A stretch of 34,125 bases of DNA. Origin: Planctomycetia bacterium (lineage in GTDB: Bacteria > Planctomycetota > Phycisphaerae > Phycisphaerales > SM1A02). The notes beneath the pieces were generated by a model that worked only from the letters and a program-made list of their open reading frames with translations, made no database searches and had not been told where the DNA came from. The stretch is taken from assembly GCA_005792145.1 (NCBI GenBank), contig SXSS01000103.1:1-34125 (forward strand). The letters run 5' to 3'. Positions 7,671 to 16,240 of the stretch are shown one piece after another (position 1 is the stretch's first letter; each line of letters starts with the position of its first letter). A program made the position numbers and the translations under genes.

Positions 7671-8282
7671 CTATCGCGCGTCAAGGTGTCGGCGAACAGC
7701 CTGATCAATCATCCGTGCAACCGAATCAATTTCTATGTTGACGCGATCTCCGATCACCGCTTGGCCAAGAGTTGTGCGAGTGAGAGTCTCAGGAATAAGC
7801 GCGACTTCAAACCAATCTGCGGTGCAATGTGCAATCGTCAATGAAACGCCGTTCAAGGTGATCGATCCTTGCGGAGTGATGAGCGCGAGCGAATCGCGAT
7901 CGTTGCGCAGTGACTTCACTCGAATGCGCCACTGGCCATCCGTCCGATCAACGAGAGAAATTTCGCCGATTGAATCGACATGACCCTGCACGATATGACC
8001 CCCCATCGGATCTCCCATACGCAGTGCAGGTTCGAGATTAACTGAATCCCCATCGGACATTGCACCGAGTGTTGTCATCGAAAGAGTTTGAGGTATGACA
8101 TCGACCTCGAATTGACCCGAGCGAATTTCGACTGCTGTCAAGCAGACGCCGTGAACGCTGACGGAATCACCACGGCGAAGAAGCGACGCCATTTCTCCGC
8201 ATTGGATGACCATATGCATTCCACTTGCCGTTGCTGTGTGATGAGCGATTGTGCCGACGGATTGAACGAGTCCCGTAAACAC
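7671..8282 (-). CDS. ribE: riboflavin synthase, alpha subunit
   Basis: Dismutates two 6,7-dimethyl-8-ribityllumazines to riboflavin and the pyrimidine precursor. The 203-aa product has the typical two lumazine-binding repeats: the first begins at the N-terminus with FTGLVQSVG and includes GDSVSVHGVCLT, the second begins GGHIVQGHVDSIG and includes GSITLNGVSLT. The start codon is GTG at 8280-8282. It lies 3 nt downstream of the SpoIID-domain gene on the same strand, so both are likely on one transcript. Other rib genes are not in the window. No FMN riboswitch is visible upstream, as expected if expression runs through from the upstream gene. The symbol is ribE in E. coli usage, ribB in Bacillus. 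Confidence 0.95.
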   Translation of the reverse strand: MFTGLVQSVGTIAHHTATASGMHMVIQCGEMASLLRRGDSVSVHGVCLTAVEIRSGQFEVDVIPQTLSMTTLGAMSDGDSVNLEPALRMGDPMGGHIVQGHVDSIGEISLVDRTDGQWRIRVKSLRNDRDSLALITPQGSITLNGVSLTIAHCTADWFEVALIPETLTRTTLGQAVIGDRVNIEIDSVARMIDQAVRRHLDAR

Positions 8283-8285
8283 AGA

Positions 8286-9734
8286 TTATTTCCAAGCCTG
8301 CACGATCATTGTTTGAGGATAGTAACGGGCAAGAATCTGTTTATAACTGCTGCCCTTGCGACCCATTTCCTGCGCACCGTGCTGGCAAAGACCCACGCCA
8401 TGTCCAAATCCGCGACCTGAAAACTCCGCGTTTCCAGCAGAAATTTGAATAGAACAATCGCAAGACCGCATGCTGGACTTCGAGTCTCCTGCAGCATTGA
8501 TTGCTCGACGAAAATCCTCCGCCTCGATGAGGACCGAGCCGCCCTTGCGAGTTCGAATGCGAAATTGCTCTGGACGACCCGCCGCATTTTTCTCCGCGAC
8601 CTCGATGCTTGTCGGCAGTTGAAGTGCGGACAAATCCGCGCGACCATTTGCACTCCCCCACGCTTGAAGGCGAGATTGGATCTTGGTCAGTGCAATCGAT
8701 GCTTTCCAAGTTGCCACTGATGTTCTTTCGCAACACGAAGTGCGTCCAGCAGATTTGTTTCCAGTTGAGACACAAACGATGTTGTGAAATGGATTGTCGG
8801 TCAGCACGCCGAGGGCATTTGCGGGTCGACCACCGCAAGCGCTCGAGTAGTACGCGGGAACCACCACGCCATCGTGCACCAGCACTTGACCGCGCGTATC
8901 ACGAACTGCGGCGAGAGCTTTCGCATTATCAGTTGCACCGATCCAAGCCTGACTTTGTTGACCCGCGACCATGTCATAGTGACGACGACCTTCCCAGCGA
9001 GCCTCTTCTACTACCGCGAAACTCCGCGCGGCAATTGCCTGAGCGTGATAGGCCGCATCGCACCATGAAGGATAAAGTTCTTTCGCAATCACGCCAGGAA
9101 GATACGAGTCCATCTTCACATCCATCACCAAGTCAATGTTGCTTGGAGTACGCACGACGCGCAGTTTTCCCGGCCATTGCTTTTGATTCCACTGAATCGG
9201 ACGAGTGTCACCATTGAGAACATCAACAGTCAGTTCGCCGGCGGGAAAGTCGCGCGACTGCGAAGGCAATCCAGATTTTTTTTGCGAAGTCACACGCCAT
9301 CCTTCACCTTGCATACGAATCTCAATTGGCGTGTTTGCCATCCACTCTTGATCGTCCGCAGAAGAATGCTTGGAAGAAATTTGCAATCGACCAGCAGCGT
9401 GATTGATGATGACCGCTTGATTGAGCGCAAGTGTTTCAATTCGAATTGCAACTTCGGGTTCCGTGATTGGCGGAATCGGAAGTGGCTTTGGCGGAATCGG
9501 CTTAGGCTTGATGGGCAAATCGGCGACGGCGACAGTCTCAGGACTTTGAATCGGCGTTGGCGATTGAGAAGTTTCGGCGGCGAGTTGCGCGGGCGATGCA
9601 GAAAGTCGAGCAGGTTGACTCGATCGAACTGGCGTTGGATCGTTCGAACACGATGCGACGAAAATGAATATCGATGCATTTGCAAGGAGTATGCAGGTAT
9701 GAAGGGCGCGACGATTGTGCTTGAGGAGTTGCAT
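8286..9734 (-). CDS. SpoIID/LytB-domain lipoprotein, putative peptidoglycan lytic enzyme
   Basis: Probably a cell-envelope peptidoglycan-cleaving enzyme (SpoIID proteins are lytic transglycosylases), 482 aa. Starting at Met 9734 gives a basic N-region, a hydrophobic core and a lipobox (VASC, Cys29). An Ala/Pro-rich linker (about 30-100, with PKPIPPKPLPIPP) precedes a SpoIID domain. That domain contains VMDVKMDSYLPGVIAKEL, whose Glu corresponds to the catalytic Glu region of SpoIID. Further hallmarks are AIAARSFAV, YYSSACGG and SGRGFGHGVGLCQHGAQEMG near the C-terminus. The frame is open to 9788, but the shorter start places the lipobox correctly. Organism type argues for a vegetative wall role rather than sporulation, which is inference. 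ribE follows after 3 nt. Confidence 0.88.
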   Translation of the reverse strand: MQLLKHNRRALHTCILLANASIFIFVASCSNDPTPVRSSQPARLSASPAQLAAETSQSPTPIQSPETVAVADLPIKPKPIPPKPLPIPPITEPEVAIRIETLALNQAVIINHAAGRLQISSKHSSADDQEWMANTPIEIRMQGEGWRVTSQKKSGLPSQSRDFPAGELTVDVLNGDTRPIQWNQKQWPGKLRVVRTPSNIDLVMDVKMDSYLPGVIAKELYPSWCDAAYHAQAIAARSFAVVEEARWEGRRHYDMVAGQQSQAWIGATDNAKALAAVRDTRGQVLVHDGVVVPAYYSSACGGRPANALGVLTDNPFHNIVCVSTGNKSAGRTSCCERTSVATWKASIALTKIQSRLQAWGSANGRADLSALQLPTSIEVAEKNAAGRPEQFRIRTRKGGSVLIEAEDFRRAINAAGDSKSSMRSCDCSIQISAGNAEFSGRGFGHGVGLCQHGAQEMGRKGSSYKQILARYYPQTMIVQAWK

Positions 9735-9945
9735 AAATAGGTTCAAGGGTAAAACTGGAAGAACTGTGCACGGATGGCGGGCTCTCATTGATCGTCACTT
9801 TGAGCGTTTCTCGTGCAAATTGTCGACGTTTGGGCGAGTGATGGATTGAGACCCTCGAAGCGCATCGCCTATGCCCCTTGCGCTGATACTCTGACTTGAA
9901 CAAGATCGACATCCGCACAAGGAGTGATACTTTTCTAGGACCTTC
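9735..9945. other. divergent intergenic region
   Basis: 211 nt between the starts of the SpoIID lipoprotein gene and the MOSC gene. It must hold the promoters of both, but I found no convincing -35/-10 pair. An AGGA lies 6 nt before the MOSC ATG. No RNA or repeat seen. Confidence 0.6.
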
Positions 9946-10518
9946 ATGAAATCTGCCACAAAGAACCAAAGTGAATGCTTGACCTCCGTCATGGTGCGGG
10001 AAATCCACATCTCGCCTGGGCATAATTTTTTTGGTCATCATGGAAAATTGGCGGGGACTCATCCGACACTCTCGGTTGATGAGGTGGAATGCGTTGCAGG
10101 CGAAGGTCTGCGCGGCGACCGCTTTTTTGGATACAAGAAAAACTATCAAGGGCAAGTCACATTTTTTTCCGAAGAAGTCTTCCGAGATCTCTGCGAGCAT
10201 TTCAAAGTTGTCGGAAAGTCAGCTGGGGTGCTTCGGCGCAATGTCATCACCAGCGGAATTGATTTGAACCAGCTTGTTGGCGCGCAATTTGAGTTGCAAG
10301 GGATTCGCTTTGAAGGTGTCGCTGAATGCAGCCCCTGCTTATGGATGAACGAAGCCTTTGGACCAGGCGCTGAAGAATTCCTGAAAGATCGCGGCGGACT
10401 TCGAGCGCGCATCTTGACCACAGGGATTCTGCGCGTCGCAGATTTATGCCGTGACAACAAACTTGAATGCGGCAACGAGCAGCACAATTCCAAGGGCTCT
10501 GCGAAGCCACAACTGTGA
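9946..10518 (+). CDS. MOSC domain-containing protein
   Basis: MOSC domains bind molybdenum cofactor or carry sulfur in Moco-related reactions. The 190-aa product has the MOSC core: VREIHISPGHNFFG, VECVAGEGLRGDRF, GQVTFFSEE, RRNVITSGIDLNQLVGAQF and GVAECSPCLWMNEAFGPGAEEFL, with a Cys-x-x-Cys (SPC segment) in the place of the conserved MOSC Cys. The ATG at 9946 is preceded by AGGACCTTC. Its last 25 codons (10444-10518) overlap the 3' end of the convergent TauE/SafE gene, and that tail is polar and dispensable-looking. As the first gene of the Moco island it probably supports Moco sulfur transfer or a Moco enzyme; this is contextual inference. Confidence 0.85.
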   Translation: MKSATKNQSECLTSVMVREIHISPGHNFFGHHGKLAGTHPTLSVDEVECVAGEGLRGDRFFGYKKNYQGQVTFFSEEVFRDLCEHFKVVGKSAGVLRRNVITSGIDLNQLVGAQFELQGIRFEGVAECSPCLWMNEAFGPGAEEFLKDRGGLRARILTTGILRVADLCRDNKLECGNEQHNSKGSAKPQL

Positions 10519-11178
10519 TCCACTGCGGATACTCCAGCGAGAACCAATCAATCCACCGATGACGGCGCCCGCGGATGCCCACCAGATCCATTGTTCGACC
10601 ACGAAACCTATATATAGAAGGCCGCCAAGTCCCGCAAGCGAATTGAGCAATATGAATGGCGCGGAAACCGCGGCTGCCTCGCGTGGTGTCGCCCATCGGC
10701 AGAGAATCATCAGCGGCGTGAGCAAAATTCCTCCGCCGATTCCAACCAATCCAGAGAGAATGCCGATCAAACCTCCGATGACTGCCGCGAGTGGAATAGG
10801 CAGTGGTCGAATGACTTCATCTCGTTGCCCTATGAACATCCGCACGCCTGCGATGACCAATGTTGCAGCAACGAGGATTTTGAATGTCGGCTCGTTGATC
10901 GAATATGCGCCAGCGAGAAATGCGCACGGAATTGAAGTGATCAAAAATGGCCATAACAATTGCCAGCGAAAAAAACCTGCGCGAACAAACATAATTGTGG
11001 CAAGTGCGGCAACAAGAACATTCAAGATCAATGCCGATGGTCGCATCAGCGCGGCGCTGACTCCAATCAGTGCCATAATCGCCAGATATCCCGATGCGCC
11101 GCCATGACCCACGCTGGCATAAAGCGCGGCCATCACGCAAATGAGCAATACAAGAATGACAATTTCAAATCCTGTCAT
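10444..11178 (-). CDS. TauE/SafE (TSUP) family membrane transporter
   Basis: Integral inner-membrane protein (244 aa) with about eight hydrophobic helices and the duplicated Gly-rich motifs of the sulfite exporter TauE/SafE family: ALYASVGHGGASGYLA near the N-terminus and IGILSGLVGIGGGILLTPLM in the second half. Family members move sulfur-containing organic anions or sulfite; the substrate here is unknown. ATG 11178 was chosen over a TTG three codons upstream. Gene context (MOSC gene convergent, moaA divergent) suggests a link to sulfur supply for Moco or export of sulfite, which is inference. The 3' end overlaps the MOSC gene by 75 nt in antisense orientation. Confidence 0.88.
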   Translation of the reverse strand: MTGFEIVILVLLICVMAALYASVGHGGASGYLAIMALIGVSAALMRPSALILNVLVAALATIMFVRAGFFRWQLLWPFLITSIPCAFLAGAYSINEPTFKILVAATLVIAGVRMFIGQRDEVIRPLPIPLAAVIGGLIGILSGLVGIGGGILLTPLMILCRWATPREAAAVSAPFILLNSLAGLGGLLYIGFVVEQWIWWASAGAVIGGLIGSRWSIRSGSQLWLRRALGIVLLVAAFKFVVTA

Positions 11179-11404
11179 GCGCAACAAATGTACGGCGATA
11201 CGAACGCATTTGCACTAATCGAACGAGCGAGTGCGTGATAGGCTTCTCAAAGCAATGCAACGCAGCGCGTCATCCTTCACGCCGTTTCCCCTGAACCTTT
11301 TCAAGGCGAGTGCCGGTGATTTGGAAAACACAGTGCGAACGCGTGCAAAATCCGTGATCGAGCCACTGCCCAAAGCGCCAGAATCGATCCGTGCGGCACG
11401 GCGA

Positions 11405-12388
11405 ATGATGGACTCGTATGGTCGCACCATCTTGGACCTTCGCATCAGCGTCACGGATCGCTGCAACTTTCGCTGCGTCTATTGCATGGAACCCGATGTG
11501 CAATTCCAACCACCCGAAGCGTTGATTTCACCAGCAGAAATCGCGAGACTTGCGAAAGTCGCAGGATCGCTTGGAGTGCGAAAGATTCGTGTGACCGGAG
11601 GCGAACCCACGCTTCATCCAAAGCTTGAAGAGATCATTTCTGGCATTCGTCAAACAAGCGGTATCGAGATTGCGATGATCACCAATGGGTCGTTGCTCAC
11701 TCGCGAAAAACTTGCGCGCTGGAAACGCGCGGGTCTTGATCGGATCACGATCAGTATTGATTCTGTTCGCAGTGATCGATTTTCCAAGGTGACACGTTCG
11801 ACAACCACGCCTGATGATGTCTTGCGTGGCATTGATATGTGCATCGCAGAAGGATTGACACCGCTGAAGTTGAATGCGGTGCTTGTGCGGGGCGTGAACG
11901 ATGATGAAGCAGTCGAACTTGCGGGACTTGCTCGCCGATTCGGCGTGGAAATGCGCTTCATCGAATATATGCCGCTCGATTCTGCTCACGCATGGGACGC
12001 TGCGCAGGTCGTTTCGGCACGAGAAACTCGCGAAGCAATCGAAGCTGTCTTTGCGCTCACCCCCACCAACGCAGATGATCCACACAGCACCGCGAGAACC
12101 TATCGCTTCGCCGATGAAACCGCTGGTCAGATTGGTTTTATTGCGCCCGTCAGCGAGCCATTTTGTGGCGCATGCAGCAGATTGCGTTTGACCGCCGATG
12201 GCAATGTGCGCCCCTGTCTTTTTAGCACCAAGGAATGGAGCGTGATGCCGCTGCTGCGCGGCGGCGCAAGCGATAGGGAGATTGCGGATTTTCTGATCGA
12301 CGTGACTTGGACGAAACTCGCTGGACACAATATTGCCGCCCCAACATTTGTTCAGCCACAAAGACCAATGTCAGCCGTAGGAGGGTGA
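11405..12388 (+). CDS. moaA: GTP 3',8-cyclase MoaA (radical SAM)
   Basis: First step of molybdenum cofactor synthesis: radical-SAM conversion of GTP to 3',8-cyclo-dihydro-GTP. Seen: the SAM-cluster motif CNFRCVYC, the SAM-binding VTGGEPTLHP, the C-terminal second 4Fe-4S cluster CGACSRLRLTADGNVRPC, and the terminal Gly-Gly (MSAVGG) needed by MoaA. ATG 11405 gives 327 aa with the first cluster Cys at residue 20, like the family. The frame is open without stop back to GTG 11231 (ATG at 11255), which would add up to 58 residues of no recognisable domain. I cannot exclude that longer form. Convergent with mobA (35-nt gap), divergent from the TSUP transporter. Confidence 0.93.
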   Translation: MMDSYGRTILDLRISVTDRCNFRCVYCMEPDVQFQPPEALISPAEIARLAKVAGSLGVRKIRVTGGEPTLHPKLEEIISGIRQTSGIEIAMITNGSLLTREKLARWKRAGLDRITISIDSVRSDRFSKVTRSTTTPDDVLRGIDMCIAEGLTPLKLNAVLVRGVNDDEAVELAGLARRFGVEMRFIEYMPLDSAHAWDAAQVVSARETREAIEAVFALTPTNADDPHSTARTYRFADETAGQIGFIAPVSEPFCGACSRLRLTADGNVRPCLFSTKEWSVMPLLRGGASDREIADFLIDVTWTKLAGHNIAAPTFVQPQRPMSAVGG

Positions 12389-12423
12389 CAGAAGGCAGTG
12401 GAAGGCGCGAACGCCACGATATG

Positions 12424-12972
12424 TCACTTTGCGTTTCTGCTTTTCAAGATTTCGTTGTTGCGTGGCAGAATCAATTTCAGTTTGCACGCTCGCAGAATTC
12501 GGCGTGGGCTGTCATTGCCTTTCGAAAACGCTTCAAGAAAATTCTGTTGCGCACGAGGTTCCCAAAGTGCGATCATTGGTTCAATTTCATTTTCTCGTTC
12601 GTTGAAGAATGCGATTGCTTCAATATCTGATTGGCGTGCGTCGACCAAAGATTGAATATCTGCAGATTCAAGCAGTGGATAATCGCAACCAACAACCAAC
12701 CACGCACATTGACCTGAAGCGGAGAAGGCCGCATGCAAGCCACTTGCAGGTCCGTGTCCGTCGATGAGATCGACCAACCCAAAATCGCCAAGTTGCCAGT
12801 GCGTTTTTTGCTCCGGCGTGCACGACCAATAGACTTTGGCGCAAAACGGGCGCAAAAGATCAGCAACTTCTTGCCACTGAGGATGAGTTGAATATGTGAT
12901 TTGGGCTTTGTCTTTGCCCATTCGCGAACTTTTGCCGCCGGTCAGAATCAATCCGCAAATTTCAGCGGTCAC
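12424..12972 (-). CDS. mobA: molybdenum cofactor guanylyltransferase MobA
   Basis: Transfers GMP from GTP to molybdopterin, making the MGD cofactor used by DMSO-reductase-family enzymes such as the FdhF-like protein encoded immediately upstream. Seen: the nucleotide-binding signature LILTGGKSSRMGKDKA at the N-terminus (Thr replaces the usual Ala), DGHGPASGL, and VVGCDYPLL with the metal-binding Asp. The start is GTG 12972 (182 aa): the signature begins eight codons later, and the longer open frame would run into the preceding gene. It overlaps the upstream coding end by 11 nt, indicating translational coupling. Last gene of the moaD-moaE-fdhD-fdhF-like-mobA operon. Confidence 0.92.
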   Translation of the reverse strand: MTAEICGLILTGGKSSRMGKDKAQITYSTHPQWQEVADLLRPFCAKVYWSCTPEQKTHWQLGDFGLVDLIDGHGPASGLHAAFSASGQCAWLVVGCDYPLLESADIQSLVDARQSDIEAIAFFNERENEIEPMIALWEPRAQQNFLEAFSKGNDSPRRILRACKLKLILPRNNEILKSRNAK

Positions 12973-15262
12973 TCGGGACTTTCTCAAGGGAAACAATAAT
13001 CGATTTCGAAGTTGGAGTGTGACTTGTCTTGGCAAAACTATCGATCGGCACGAGAACATTGGCTTCTGGGAAATAAGTCGCAAGGCATCCGCGTGGAATC
13101 TCGTACGCCACCACGCGAAAGTTTTTCGCACGGCGTTGTTTTCCAAGATGGTGGCTGACAATATCAACAGCGTCATTTGCAGATAGTTTTTGCGCAGCCA
13201 TATCGTCCGCATTCATCAGAACCACGCGTCGACCATTGTGAATGCCGCGATAACGATCCTCCAAACCATAGATGGTGGTGTTGTATTGATCGTGGGAGCG
13301 AATTGTGGTCATAACGAATTGACCAGGCCCAACATTCAAATGTGGAATTGGGTGGACAGTGAAGAGAGCCTTCTTGCTTGCAGTGCGAAACTCTCTCGAG
13401 TCGCGCACAGCATTTGGCAATTCGAATCCGTTTGGTGTACGAATGCGTGAATTGAGATTTTCAAATCCAGGAATGACTGCGGCGATTCGATCGCGAATCG
13501 TGTCATAGTTGCCAACAAATTCACTCCAGTCAACACCCAAAGTTGTGCCCAAAGTTGCCTGTGCAAGCGCAACAACGATGGCAGGCTCGCTCATCAATTC
13601 TGTCGAGGCTGGATCGAGACGACCTTGGGAGGAATGAACCACTCCCATCGAATCTTCCACACACACAAACTGAGCGCCGCTTGCCTGCAAATCTCGCTCT
13701 GTGCGACCAAGGCACGGCAAGATCAACGCTTCATCTCCCGTAATCAAATGAGATCGATTCAATTTGGTGGAGACTTGCACCGTCAATTCACAGAGATTCA
13801 GACCGTGCGCGGTATATGCCGTATCAGGTGCTGCGGAAAGAAAGTTTCCACCAAGCGCGAAAAAGATTTTGACCTTGCCTGCGTGCATCGCTTCGATCGC
13901 TTCGACCGTGCTGTACCCATGGGCATGAGGCGGAGTGAAATGAAACTCCGCGCCAAGGCGCCGCAGGAAATCGTGCGACGGTCTTTCCCAAATTCCCATC
14001 GTGCGATCACCTTGAACATTGCTATGCCCCCGCACTGGACATGCGCCGGCGCCAGGCCGACCGAAATGCCCGCCAAGAAGAAGCAGATTGATGATTTCCT
14101 GGATATTGGAGACAGCATTCTGATGCTGCGTCAGTCCCATCGCCCAACAACAAATCATTGCTTTACTGCTCGCGATGACATCTGCGACTTCGCGAATGTC
14201 TTTCTCGCTGATTCCAGAACCTTCAACAATTTCTTCCCAAGTCACGCTGTGAAGATTCGTGCGTAGTGCCTCAAAGCCTTCTGTGAATTGCGCGATGAAA
14301 TCCAAATCGATCCGCGGAGTCGCTTCGTCCAGTATGACCTTCTGAATACCCTTGAGAAGCGCCACATCTCCATTGATCTTCACTGGCAAATGATGCGTTG
14401 CCAACCTCGTTCCAGAGCCGAAAAATCCGCTGATTTCTTGCGGATGCCCGAAGCGTTTCAAACCTGTCTCCACAAGCGGATTGATACTGATAATTTTGCA
14501 ACCACGGCGAACCGCGTCCTGCAATGTGCGCAACATCCGCGGATGATTCGTGCCTGGATTTTGACCTATCACCACGATGCAATCTGCAAAGTCAAAGTCC
14601 TTCAACGAGACAGTCCCCTTCCCGGTGCCGATAGTGTGATTCATCGCGAGTCCGCTTGACTCGTGGCACATGTTTGAGCAATCAGGAAGGTTGTTTGTTC
14701 CAAAGAGACGCACGAACAGTTGATATAAGAAGGCGGCTTCGTTGCTGGTTCGCCCAGAAGTATAAAAAACTGCGTCATTTGGCGAACCAAGCGATTTCAA
14801 TTTATTGCCAATTTTATGAAACGCATCTTTCCAAGAGATCGGCTGATAGTGCGTCGCCCCCTTGGGCAAATACATCGGCCTTGTCAATCGACCTTGCTGT
14901 CCCAGCCAATGATCTGATTGCCGTGAGAGTTCGTTGATGGAATGTGCGGCGAAAAATTCAGCCGTCACCCGTTTCAGCGTGGCTTCTTCCGCGATGGCTT
15001 TGGCTCCGTTCTCGCAGAATTCAGCGACCGACCTGTGGTTTTCAGGATCAGGCCACGCACAACCTGGGCAATCAAACCCTGTCTTTTGATTGACATCAAG
15101 AAGCGCGGAAATCGCGCGAGCCACTCCCATTTGCTTCACAGAGGTCGTCAATCCAACCTTGACGGCGGCGGCTCCACCCGCCGATTCCGCAGGTTTACCA
15201 ATGCGAAGATTTGCATCGAGCACCTCGGGACTTAAATATTCTGGATTGCGTTCGTCGGTCAT
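12962..15262 (-). CDS. FdhF/YdeP family molybdopterin oxidoreductase
   Basis: Cytoplasmic formate-dehydrogenase-alpha-like enzyme, 766 aa, close in length and layout to E. coli YdeP. Seen: an N-terminal Cys pair FDCPGCAWPDPENH (Cys65, Cys68), PISWKDAFHKIG, YTSGRTSNEAAFLYQ, and CSNMCHESSG with Cys199 where FdhF has selenocysteine. GHFGRPGAGACPVRGHSNVQGDRTMG marks the cofactor domain, and the C-terminal molydopterin-binding domain contains GQFVMTTIRSHDQYNTT. No in-frame TGA needs readthrough. The start at 15262 lies in a 4-nt ATGA overlap with fdhD, its probable sulfurase partner, and mobA follows. No beta or gamma subunit is encoded nearby, so the electron acceptor is unknown; formate as substrate is not established. 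Confidence 0.9.
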   Translation of the reverse strand: MTDERNPEYLSPEVLDANLRIGKPAESAGGAAAVKVGLTTSVKQMGVARAISALLDVNQKTGFDCPGCAWPDPENHRSVAEFCENGAKAIAEEATLKRVTAEFFAAHSINELSRQSDHWLGQQGRLTRPMYLPKGATHYQPISWKDAFHKIGNKLKSLGSPNDAVFYTSGRTSNEAAFLYQLFVRLFGTNNLPDCSNMCHESSGLAMNHTIGTGKGTVSLKDFDFADCIVVIGQNPGTNHPRMLRTLQDAVRRGCKIISINPLVETGLKRFGHPQEISGFFGSGTRLATHHLPVKINGDVALLKGIQKVILDEATPRIDLDFIAQFTEGFEALRTNLHSVTWEEIVEGSGISEKDIREVADVIASSKAMICCWAMGLTQHQNAVSNIQEIINLLLLGGHFGRPGAGACPVRGHSNVQGDRTMGIWERPSHDFLRRLGAEFHFTPPHAHGYSTVEAIEAMHAGKVKIFFALGGNFLSAAPDTAYTAHGLNLCELTVQVSTKLNRSHLITGDEALILPCLGRTERDLQASGAQFVCVEDSMGVVHSSQGRLDPASTELMSEPAIVVALAQATLGTTLGVDWSEFVGNYDTIRDRIAAVIPGFENLNSRIRTPNGFELPNAVRDSREFRTASKKALFTVHPIPHLNVGPGQFVMTTIRSHDQYNTTIYGLEDRYRGIHNGRRVVLMNADDMAAQKLSANDAVDIVSHHLGKQRRAKNFRVVAYEIPRGCLATYFPEANVLVPIDSFAKTSHTPTSKSIIVSLEKVPSDR

Positions 15263-16203
15263 TGCGAACAAACTTTCTGCGTCGATGGCGCAGTCTTGAT
15301 CTGTGGAGAATTCACTCGCCACTCTCCGTGGTAGATATTGAATCGACCATCGCGCACGAATCCGACAAGCGTGATGTTGAATCGCTTTGCAAGTTCGACA
15401 GCGAGGCTTGATGGCGCACCAACCGCGACAATCATTGGGATGCCAGCAACAAGTGCTTTTTGAACGAGTTCGAAACTCGCTCGACCGCTCAAGAAGAGAA
15501 GGCAATTCGAAAGCGGCGTCTTGCCTGAATTGAATTGAGCGCCAAGAAGTTTATCGACGGCGTTATGCCTGCCAACATCTTCGCGAACTTCCAGCAATTC
15601 GCCCTTTGCTGTGAAGAGCGCCGCGCCGTGCAGGCCGCCTGTCTGATCGAAAACTGATTGGTGCGCCCGAACCTGTCCCTGCAGGGCGGAAATTTCCGTC
15701 GCCGCGATTTGGAAACCTTCGCTGGCGATTTGTCGCAGCCCTGGAACTTCGAGCGCATCCAGAGATGCCTTGCCGCAGACTCCGCAACTTGATGTGGAAT
15801 AGAAGTGCCGCTCCAACTTTGGCCAATTCACGCTGGCATTTGGAGCCAATCGCACCTTCACGGTGTTGGGAGTTTGTCCCGCGCCAGTCTTTGGTCCGCA
15901 TCCAATGATTTCGATGACATCAGATGGAGATCGCAAAATTCCTTCTGTGAATAAAAAACCTGCCGCCAATTCCTCGTCGTGACCAGGCGTGCGCATGGTG
16001 ATCGAAACACTTTTGCTTTTCTTTTCTTCGCCTTCAAAAAACTCCACTCGGATTTCCAGCGGCTCTTCGATCGCCAAACGATCTGCCAAGGGTTGCGTTC
16101 CAGCATCAGAAACTCGCGTCACTTGCATCTCGACACTCTTCGCTATCACCGATGCGGTTGTCTTGGCAGAAAAGACAGGCAATTTCGCATTGGGCGTTTG
16201 CAT
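15259..16203 (-). CDS. fdhD: FdhD formate dehydrogenase accessory sulfurtransferase
   Basis: Transfers sulfur from a cysteine desulfurase to the Mo-bisMGD cofactor of formate-dehydrogenase-like enzymes. The 314-aa product has the catalytic Cys pair SSCGVCG (Cys140, Cys143), plus EEPLEIRV, MRTPGHDEELAAGFLFTEGI, GGLHGAALF and EDVGRHNAVDKLLG, all family hallmarks. Met 16203 was chosen: AGGATT lies about 10 nt upstream and it follows the moaE stop by 37 nt. The stop overlaps the start of the FdhF/YdeP-like gene (ATGA), strongly linking the two products. A C-terminal tail with NSPQIKTAPSTQ appears unconserved. Confidence 0.95.
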   Translation of the reverse strand: MQTPNAKLPVFSAKTTASVIAKSVEMQVTRVSDAGTQPLADRLAIEEPLEIRVEFFEGEEKKSKSVSITMRTPGHDEELAAGFLFTEGILRSPSDVIEIIGCGPKTGAGQTPNTVKVRLAPNASVNWPKLERHFYSTSSCGVCGKASLDALEVPGLRQIASEGFQIAATEISALQGQVRAHQSVFDQTGGLHGAALFTAKGELLEVREDVGRHNAVDKLLGAQFNSGKTPLSNCLLFLSGRASFELVQKALVAGIPMIVAVGAPSSLAVELAKRFNITLVGFVRDGRFNIYHGEWRVNSPQIKTAPSTQKVCSQ

Positions 16204-16240
16204 CTTGATAATCCTAACGGAGACGGCCAGACAGAGATGG

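Noticed and set aside
9538-10200. 220-aa minus-strand frame spanning the SpoIID start and the MOSC gene
   Set aside because: Crosses two well-supported genes and has no domain features.
13625-14266. 213-aa plus-strand frame inside the FdhF/YdeP-like gene
   Set aside because: Antisense shadow; Arg/Lys-rich with no motif.
14663-14668. Selenocysteine use in the FdhF-like protein
   Set aside because: The ligand position is encoded as Cys (CSNMCHESSG) and no in-frame TGA interrupts the gene, so no recoding is needed.
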